Assembly (NCBI RefSeq): GCF_016745255.1
Contig: NZ_JADOEQ010000026.1
Span: 1-42,703 of the forward strand
Source: Enterococcus sp. BWR-S5
GTDB taxonomy: Bacteria > Bacillota > Bacilli > Lactobacillales > Enterococcaceae
DNA: 42,703 bases
Direction of reading: 5' to 3'
Part shown: positions 38,062 to 42,703 of the stretch, piece after piece
Position numbering within the stretch: position 1 is the stretch's first letter
Layout of the letters: every line of letters begins with the position of its first letter
Program-made: the position numbers and the translations under genes
Notes under the pieces: generated by a model
Databases searched by the model: none
What the model saw: only the letters and a program-made list of their open reading frames with translations
Told to the model about the DNA's origin: nothing

Positions 38062-38150
38062 GAATCATTTTCCTATAGCACTCATGAGCAAAACAACTCA
38101 TTCAGCTTTTCTACTTATCTAGCTTCATGAACTAGCTCCTCTCAACAATA
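38062..38150. repeat. Intergenic repeat family, copy B2
   Basis: Opens with a 28-base segment that matches 21510-21537 at 27 positions, then continues with CTCATTCAGCTTTTCT and TCTAGCTTCATGAACTAG, a diverged form of the B1/B3 core. Confidence 0.7.
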
Positions 38151-38199
38151 AGTGAAACTTGTCTCATGGTAAATAGCACCATGTGTCAATTTTCTCTTA

Positions 38200-38294
38200 T
38201 TGTTCGGGAGCTGCCCAAGTTCATTCAGCTTTTCTTATTGTCTAGCTTCATGAGTTAGACTTTTCGGTAAATAGATAAATTCATTTCAAAGATA
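38200..38294. repeat. Intergenic repeat family, copy B3
   Basis: Direct copy of 37874-37968, 326 bases downstream, differing by about four substitutions. The intervening sequence contains copy B2. Confidence 0.85.
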
Positions 38295-38313
38295 AAAAGC
38301 ATCTTTGAATGGA

Positions 38314-38360
38314 TTTCCTAATTTACTCAAAGTCTGATCAAACTCATTCAGCTTTTCTTT
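38314..38360. repeat. Intergenic repeat family, copy B4
   Basis: Matches 21394-21440 (about 39 of 47 positions). It lies just upstream of the GH4 promoter. The minus-strand reading 38286-38474 across it shows no gene features. Confidence 0.65.
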
Positions 38361-38451
38361 TAGTATACTGGATATTTTCTGCGACTTCAATTGCATAATC
38401 GGGCGAAGAGTAGGGGGAAATTGATGAAATGAAAAAACTTTATAAAAGCGC

Positions 38452-38501
38452 TTGACATGGGAACATTCCCACAATTTAGAATGTAAATGTAAACGATATC
38501 A
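38452..38501 (+). promoter_or_regulatory. GH4 promoter with palindrome and cre site
   Basis: TTGACA at 38452-38457; the -10 is less clear (TTTAGA at 38475-38480, spacer 17, or TAGAAT at 38477-38482, spacer 19). The palindrome TGGGAACATTCCCA (38458-38471) fills the spacer, a likely repressor site. ATGTAAACGATATCA (38487-38501) matches every defined position of the CcpA cre consensus WTGNAANCGNWNNCW, so glucose repression is expected. Confidence 0.75.
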
Positions 38502-38536
38502 GAGAATACTCTGAAAAAACACCAGGAGGGAACTAT

Positions 38537-39931
38537 ATGTCAAGAGGAGCACTAAAAATCGCAACAATTGGTGGAGGTTCAAGTTATACACCCGAATTGA
38601 TCGAAGGCTACATCAAACGTAAAGATGAGTTGCCAATCAAAGAAATCTGGTTAGTAGATATTGAAGCAGGTAAAGAAAAATTAGAAATCGTTGGTGAAAT
38701 GGCGAAACGTATGGTCAAAGCTGCCGGCTTAGACTGGGAAGTTCATTTAACATTAGATCGTCGTGAAGCATTGAAGGATGCTGACTTTGTATCCACACAA
38801 TTCCGTGTAGGTTTATTGGAAGCACGTATCAAAGATGAGCGTATTCCTTTATCACATGGTGTATTAGGACAAGAAACAAATGGTGCAGGTGGAATGTTTA
38901 AAGCTTTCCGTACAATTCCTATCATCTTAGGCATTATCAAAGATATGGAAGAGCTGTGTCCAAACGCTTGGTTAGTTAACTTCACAAACCCAGCCGGAAT
39001 GGTTACAGAAGCTGCCATCAAGCATGGCGGATGGAAGAAAACTGTTGGTCTATGTAATGTACCGATTGGACATAGAAAACAAGCAGCAGAAAAATTAGGT
39101 GTACCAGAGGAAGATTTGTTCTTCAAGTTTGCAGGTATCAACCATTTCCACTGGCATCGTGTATGGGATAAAGCAGGAAACGAAAGAACACAAGAATTGA
39201 TTGACTTGATTTATGGTCCTCAGGAAGAACAAGAAAGCCATCTGAAAAATATCTGGGATGCGCCATATCATTATGAGCAAATTAAAGATTTGGGTATGCT
39301 TCCATGTGGTTACCACCGTTACTACTATATCGAAGATGAAATGCTGAAACACTCAATTGATGAGTTCAAAGAAGGAAAAACAAGAGCTCAGGTTGTAAAA
39401 GAAACAGAAACTCGTCTATTTGAACTATACAAAGATCCTAAATTGGATTATAAACCAAAAGAATTGGAACAGCGTGGAGGTACACACTATAGTGACGCAG
39501 CATGTGAAATGATTGCTTCTATCTATAATGACAAACGTACAGACATGGTTGTTTCTACAGAAAATAATGGAACAATCACTGACCTGCCTTACGACTGTGT
39601 TGTAGAGGTTTCAGGACCGGTTACTTCTCATGGTCATGAGCCGTATAACTGGGGAGAATTCCCATCACCAGCACGTGGTATCATTCAAAATATGAAGGCA
39701 ATGGAAGAAACTGTTATTCGTGCAGCGATTGATGGCGATTACGGTGCAGCATTACATGCATTCACTATCAACCCATTAGTGCCAGGTGGTACAATGGCAA
39801 GAACATTGCTGGATGAGCTATTGATTGCTCATAAAGCTCATCTGCCAAACTTTGCAGACGATATCGCAAGAATCGAAAAGGATCAGCCTGAAACAGTTGC
39901 TTATGTTACTGAATTGATGAAGAGCAACTAA
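38537..39931 (+). CDS. licH: 6-phospho-beta-glucosidase, GH family 4
   Basis: Cytoplasmic NAD- and Mn-dependent glycosidase (464 aa) cleaving phosphorylated beta-glucosides such as cellobiose 6-phosphate. The N-terminal NAD-binding motif is KIATIGGGSSYTPELIEGY; NFTNPAGMVTEA and the metal-binding CNVPIGH follow, and GTHYSDAACEMI near residue 315 is also conserved in the family. Length is normal. AGGAGGG precedes the ATG at 38537. No sugar transporter (PTS) is adjacent, so the phosphorylated substrate must come from a system encoded elsewhere. Control by CcpA (cre) and by the divergent LacI-type protein is inferred from the promoter. The exact subfamily (LicH/CelF) is by resemblance. Confidence 0.92.
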   Translation: MSRGALKIATIGGGSSYTPELIEGYIKRKDELPIKEIWLVDIEAGKEKLEIVGEMAKRMVKAAGLDWEVHLTLDRREALKDADFVSTQFRVGLLEARIKDERIPLSHGVLGQETNGAGGMFKAFRTIPIILGIIKDMEELCPNAWLVNFTNPAGMVTEAAIKHGGWKKTVGLCNVPIGHRKQAAEKLGVPEEDLFFKFAGINHFHWHRVWDKAGNERTQELIDLIYGPQEEQESHLKNIWDAPYHYEQIKDLGMLPCGYHRYYYIEDEMLKHSIDEFKEGKTRAQVVKETETRLFELYKDPKLDYKPKELEQRGGTHYSDAACEMIASIYNDKRTDMVVSTENNGTITDLPYDCVVEVSGPVTSHGHEPYNWGEFPSPARGIIQNMKAMEETVIRAAIDGDYGAALHAFTINPLVPGGTMARTLLDELLIAHKAHLPNFADDIARIEKDQPETVAYVTELMKSN

Positions 39932-39980
39932 TCTATAGGTATCTAAATTGGTGGGAATATCCGCTGAAATAAGTCAATAA

Positions 39981-40011
39981 ACCCTGAGAATTGTAAAACT
40001 ATTCTCAGGGT
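39981..40011 (+). terminator. Hairpin after the GH4 gene
   Basis: Perfect 11-bp stem ACCCTGAGAAT (39981-39991) with 40001-40011, 9-base loop. The T-run after it is poor (TATTTGG), so termination may be partial. Confidence 0.65.
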
Positions 40012-40083
40012 ATTTGGCTTGTTTTATAAGAAAGTAAAACAATCGTTCACTTTTCTTTTTTTTGAAAAAATAATATTTTCCTA

Positions 40084-40114
40084 TTGACTAAACCTAACTT
40101 TAACTCGGTATGAT
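40084..40114 (+). promoter_or_regulatory. MerR-type promoter P1 (19-base spacer)
   Basis: TTGACT (40084-40089) and TATGAT (40109-40114) with a 19-base spacer, the geometry of promoters activated by MerR-family proteins. The spacer holds TAAA-CCTAAC-TTTA. Confidence 0.55.
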
Positions 40115-40248
40115 AGAAACAGGTATGAAAAAAAGTAGGTCACTGATGAAAATGGACGGTAATATACGAAGGAAAATGATTTTGGCGCTTTCCTAAAGGA
40201 ACCCGTTTTTCATTTTGTGAATAAACATACAAAAAACGATAAACAGTA

Positions 40249-40279
40249 TTGACTTAGACCTACTCTAATAGAATAAAAT
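40249..40279 (+). promoter_or_regulatory. MerR-type promoter P2 (19-base spacer)
   Basis: TTGACT (40249-40254) and TAAAAT (40274-40279), again with exactly 19 bases between. The spacer contains the inverted arms TTAGA-CCTAC-TCTAA, whose core resembles that of P1. It lies 50 bases before the merR-type gene. Confidence 0.6.
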
Positions 40280-40328
40280 TGGCATACGCTGTTCAATCAA
40301 CCACTTAAAGAGAAAGGGGAGAGTGTTC

Positions 40329-40727
40329 TTGATTACAATCAAAGAAGTTTCTGAAAAGTTTGGAATCACAACCCATACAATACGTTTTTATGAGAAGGAA
40401 AAACTGGTTGCAATTCCCAGAAATGAACGAGGGATTCGGGATTTTGACGAGCGTTCCATTACACGAGTAAAAACAATTCTTCACTATCGGAATGTTGGCA
40501 TGTCTTTGGAGGATATTCGCCGCGTTTTGGCACACAGCAATGATCATAATTTTTCTCTGAGTGTACTCGCTAAAACAAAAGAAGAACTGGATCGGAAAAT
40601 CATGGAGCTTGAGGAAACCCGCAGCTATCTGGATCGAAAAATAGCCATTCATCAAGAGCTGGCAGAAAAAGAAAATGCGAAGAAATTGAAACAGTTGGAA
40701 CATTCCTTAAGTTATAAAGTAAATTAG
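40329..40727 (+). CDS. MerR-family transcriptional regulator
   Basis: Regulator of 132 aa. The N-terminal winged helix is ITIKEVSEKFGITTHTIRFY followed by EKEKLVAIPRNERGIRDF; residues 75-125 form the long dimerisation coiled coil. The C-terminus is short and has no cysteine cluster for metal sensing, so the inducer is unknown. The start is TTG 40329, with AAGGGGAG at the right distance; the GTG at 40323 would lie almost on top of it. The two 19-base-spacer promoters upstream fit autoregulation. The dxs-like gene follows 18-80 bases downstream, so both are probably co-transcribed. Confidence 0.9.
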   Translation: MITIKEVSEKFGITTHTIRFYEKEKLVAIPRNERGIRDFDERSITRVKTILHYRNVGMSLEDIRRVLAHSNDHNFSLSVLAKTKEELDRKIMELEETRSYLDRKIAIHQELAEKENAKKLKQLEHSLSYKVN

Positions 40728-40805
40728 CCATAATTTTCTTAAAGTATGGGCGAAGGGATGGCTAACACATTATCAAAAAAATTGAGAATAGAAGGACGGA
40801 TAAAA

Positions 40806-42554
40806 TTGACAATAATCAATAAAATAAATCAACCATCAGATTTAAAAAAATTATCAATAGAAGAACTGGAAGTCTTGGCCAGTGAGATACGGGACTTACT
40901 TTTAAATAAGGTCAGTCAAACGGGTGGACACGTGGGACCCAATCTTGGAACAGTGGAATTAACTTTAGCTTTTCACTATGTATTTGATTCACCAATAGAT
41001 AAAATCGTTTGGGATGTTTCCCATCAGTCTTATCCACACAAAATTGTGACAGGGCGAAAATATGCGTGGCTAGATGAGACAAAGTATAAGACAGTGACGG
41101 GCTATACAGAACCTGAAGAAAGTCAGCACGACTTTTTTACGGTGGGGCATACATCGACATCTGTGAGCTTGGCAGTTGGCATGGCTAAAGCTAGAGATAT
41201 CCAAAAGCAAGAAGGAAATATCGTTGCTGTATTGGGTGATGGCTCTTTATCTGGTGGCTTGGCGCTTGAGGGACTGAACAATGCCGCAGAGCTGGATTCC
41301 AATTTGATTGTTATCTTGAATGACAATGAGATGTCAATCGCAGAAAATCATGGTGGGATGTACCGTAATTTGGCAGAGCTCAGAAAAAACAATGGGCAGG
41401 CGGAAACCAACCTGTTTACAGCGATGGGCTTAGGCTATCATTACGTAGAAGAAGGAAACAATATAACAGAAATGATTAAAGCTTTTGAGTCAGTGAAGGA
41501 CAGTAAGCAGCCACTCGTTCTTCATGTTCATACGGAAAAGGGGCATGGCTATAAACCTGCTGTGGCAAATAAGGAACGCTTCCATTGGCAGATGCCTTTT
41601 GACTTGGAAACTGGAGACAGTAAGCATACTAGCTCAGGAGAAAGCTATGACTCTGTTATTGTTGATGTATTAGACAAGAAAATAAAAGAAGAGAAACAAC
41701 CAATAGTAGCAATAACAGCTGCTATTCCGGGACTGTTTGGCTTGAAGGAGCTTCAAAAGCTGCATCCGGAGCATTATATTGATGTGGGTATTGCTGAACA
41801 GCATTCTATCACTTATGCAGCTGGTTTAGCAAAATCCGGCGCTAAGCCAATTGTTTTCCATTCTAGTACTTTCTTGCAAAGAGCTTACGATCAGCTTTCT
41901 CATGACTTGGGAATTAATGATTTACCGGCTGTTTTGATTGTTAAGGGCGGAAGAATCAGTGGTGGTGATCCGACCCATCAAGGAAGCTTTGACATTCCTT
42001 ATATTACAAGTATTCCAAATATTATTTATTTAGCTCCAACCAGCAAGGAAGAGGTTCAGGCAATGCTTCATTGGGCAATTGACCAAAAGGAACATCCGGT
42101 TGCGATTCGGATTCCGGAAAGAGGATTTGTATCTAAACCAATAGATGAAGAAAGCTTCCATCCTTTAGAATGGAAGATAGAGAAGCAAGGAGAAAAAGCA
42201 GCGATTATTGCAGCTGGAAGTTTCTTAGCTTTGGGAAGAGAAACAGTAGAGAAGTTAGAAAAACAGGGAATTGAAGCAACATTGATTAATCCACGTTCCT
42301 TTACTTATTTTGAATCAGAGCTTCTGAATAAATTACAAGAGGACCATCAAGTAGTAGTTACATTAGAAGATGGTAGTTTGGATGGCGGATATGGTGAAAA
42401 AATCAGTCGGTACTATGGGCGTCGTGAGATGAAAGTCTTGAATTATGGGGCATTAAAGCGATTTAATAATCATCAAACAATGGAAGAGCTGAACCGAGAG
42501 TTTCGTTTGCTTCCTGAGTTGATTGCAGAAGATGTGCTAAAAGAACTGAAGTAG
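40806..42554 (+). CDS. dxs: 1-deoxy-D-xylulose-5-phosphate synthase-like protein
   Basis: Thiamine-diphosphate enzyme of 582 aa that condenses pyruvate and glyceraldehyde 3-phosphate to DXP, first step of the MEP pathway. The ThDP motif is GDGSLSGGLALEGLNNAA ending in NDNEMSIAEN; GGHVGPNLGTVELTLAFHYVF and WDVSHQSYPHKI are typical, as is the GGDPTHQGSFDIPYI segment of the transketolase-like domain. It is about 40 residues shorter than E. coli Dxs. I chose TTG 40806 (AAGGA nine bases upstream; protein begins with TIINKINQPSDL); ATG 40746 lacks a ribosome binding site. With dxr also present, real DXP synthase activity is likely, but short paralogues of this kind may have other substrates. Confidence 0.82.
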   Translation: MTIINKINQPSDLKKLSIEELEVLASEIRDLLLNKVSQTGGHVGPNLGTVELTLAFHYVFDSPIDKIVWDVSHQSYPHKIVTGRKYAWLDETKYKTVTGYTEPEESQHDFFTVGHTSTSVSLAVGMAKARDIQKQEGNIVAVLGDGSLSGGLALEGLNNAAELDSNLIVILNDNEMSIAENHGGMYRNLAELRKNNGQAETNLFTAMGLGYHYVEEGNNITEMIKAFESVKDSKQPLVLHVHTEKGHGYKPAVANKERFHWQMPFDLETGDSKHTSSGESYDSVIVDVLDKKIKEEKQPIVAITAAIPGLFGLKELQKLHPEHYIDVGIAEQHSITYAAGLAKSGAKPIVFHSSTFLQRAYDQLSHDLGINDLPAVLIVKGGRISGGDPTHQGSFDIPYITSIPNIIYLAPTSKEEVQAMLHWAIDQKEHPVAIRIPERGFVSKPIDEESFHPLEWKIEKQGEKAAIIAAGSFLALGRETVEKLEKQGIEATLINPRSFTYFESELLNKLQEDHQVVVTLEDGSLDGGYGEKISRYYGRREMKVLNYGALKRFNNHQTMEELNREFRLLPELIAEDVLKELK

Positions 42555-42581
42555 GTATTAAAGGCATAGAGAAGAACAGAA

Positions 42582-42703
42582 AAGTAATTATCCACCCGCA
42601 TAGCGGGTGGCTTTTTAATAGCCCTAGAAGGGCTCATTACTTGCTGCTCCCTTCAAGGGAGCTTTTTAAGAGACCGCCAACCGCTATCTCTCTATTTTTT
42701 TCT
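42582..42703 (+). repeat. Terminal inverted repeat, right copy (terminator hairpin array)
   Basis: Exact reverse complement of 2-123. Read on the plus strand, it begins 27 bases after the dxs stop and holds CCACCCGC/GCGGGTGG (42592-42610) followed by T5, AGCCCT/AGGGCT (42620-42634), GCTCCC/GGGAGC (42646-42662) followed by T5, and an AGAGA/TCTCT pair before T7. In this orientation it would be a very strong terminator for the dxs transcript. Confidence 0.9.

Larger units (their letters stand above)
40012..40328. other. MerR upstream region
   Basis: About 315 bases without a supported gene. Contains two promoters with 19-base spacers (40084-40114 and 40249-40279) and, between them, a potential 23-codon reading frame (40125-40196) without a well-placed ribosome binding site, and a weak hairpin GAAAATGA/TCATTTT (about 40171-40216). 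Confidence 0.5.

Noticed and set aside
38286-38474. 62-codon minus-strand reading frame with LKEKLNEFDQTLS
   Set aside because: The coding-like stretch is part of the intergenic repeat; other copies carry stops in the same frame, and it overlaps the GH4 -35 region.
40125-40196. 23-codon peptide between the two MerR-type promoters
   Set aside because: Starts too close to its only purine-rich site and has no known family; kept as a remark, not as a gene.

Overview
The window is AT-rich Firmicutes chromosome. Its gene content and protein sequences fit a lactic acid bacterium of the Enterococcus lineage or a close relative: a Gram-positive polC, an rseP/eep protease next to cdsA, proS and polC, and a zapA-cvpA-mutS2-trxA run. 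Assignment to genus is an inference from remembered family resemblance, not from a search. Unusually for that lineage, the window carries both dxr and a short dxs-like gene, the first two steps of the methylerythritol phosphate (MEP) isoprenoid route, whereas most enterococci are known for the mevalonate route.

Layout, left to right. (1) 2-123: one copy of a hairpin-rich 122-bp sequence whose perfect inverted copy closes the window at 42582-42703. (2) 363-4170: a three-gene operon of a MacB/FtsX-like ABC permease, its ATPase, and a membrane protein with four PASTA-like repeats but no kinase. (3) 4451-10407: uppS, cdsA, dxr, rseP and proS (lipid-carrier, phospholipid and isoprenoid synthesis, intramembrane proteolysis, tRNA charging). 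(4) 10554-15349: a response regulator and a short histidine kinase followed by an ABC ATPase and a duplicated-FtsX permease, arranged like a peptide or cell-envelope stress sensing and detoxification module. (5) 15768-20123: polC, convergent with a D-2-hydroxyacid dehydrogenase gene. (6) 21761-25752: zapA, cvpA, mutS2, trxA. (7) 25818-29817, minus strand: a type VII secretion LXG toxin cassette with two small partner proteins, the toxin, and two tandem paralogous lipoproteins that are probable immunity proteins. (8) 30184-32428: uvrC and a convergent SnoaL-like gene. (9) 32630-36779: a small XRE regulator with a membrane partner, then a PadR-DUF2812-DUF6440-NatAB-like ABC operon. (10) 36834-39931: a LacI-family regulator divergent from a GH4 6-phospho-beta-glucosidase gene that has a consensus cre site. 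(11) 40329-42554: a MerR-type regulator and a dxs-like gene, preceded by two promoters with 19-bp spacers.

The accessory character is concentrated in the LXG cassette, the small regulator operons, the PASTA/ABC operon, and a family of imperfect intergenic repeats found at about 21.4-21.6 kb and again at 37.9-38.4 kb. Many start codons were reassigned from Shine-Dalgarno (SD) placement. No tRNA, rRNA, CRISPR array, transposase or integrase was found. The strongest candidates for something undescribed are the PASTA/ABC operon, the LXG toxin with its mosaic lipoprotein pair, and the two hairpin or intergenic repeat families.
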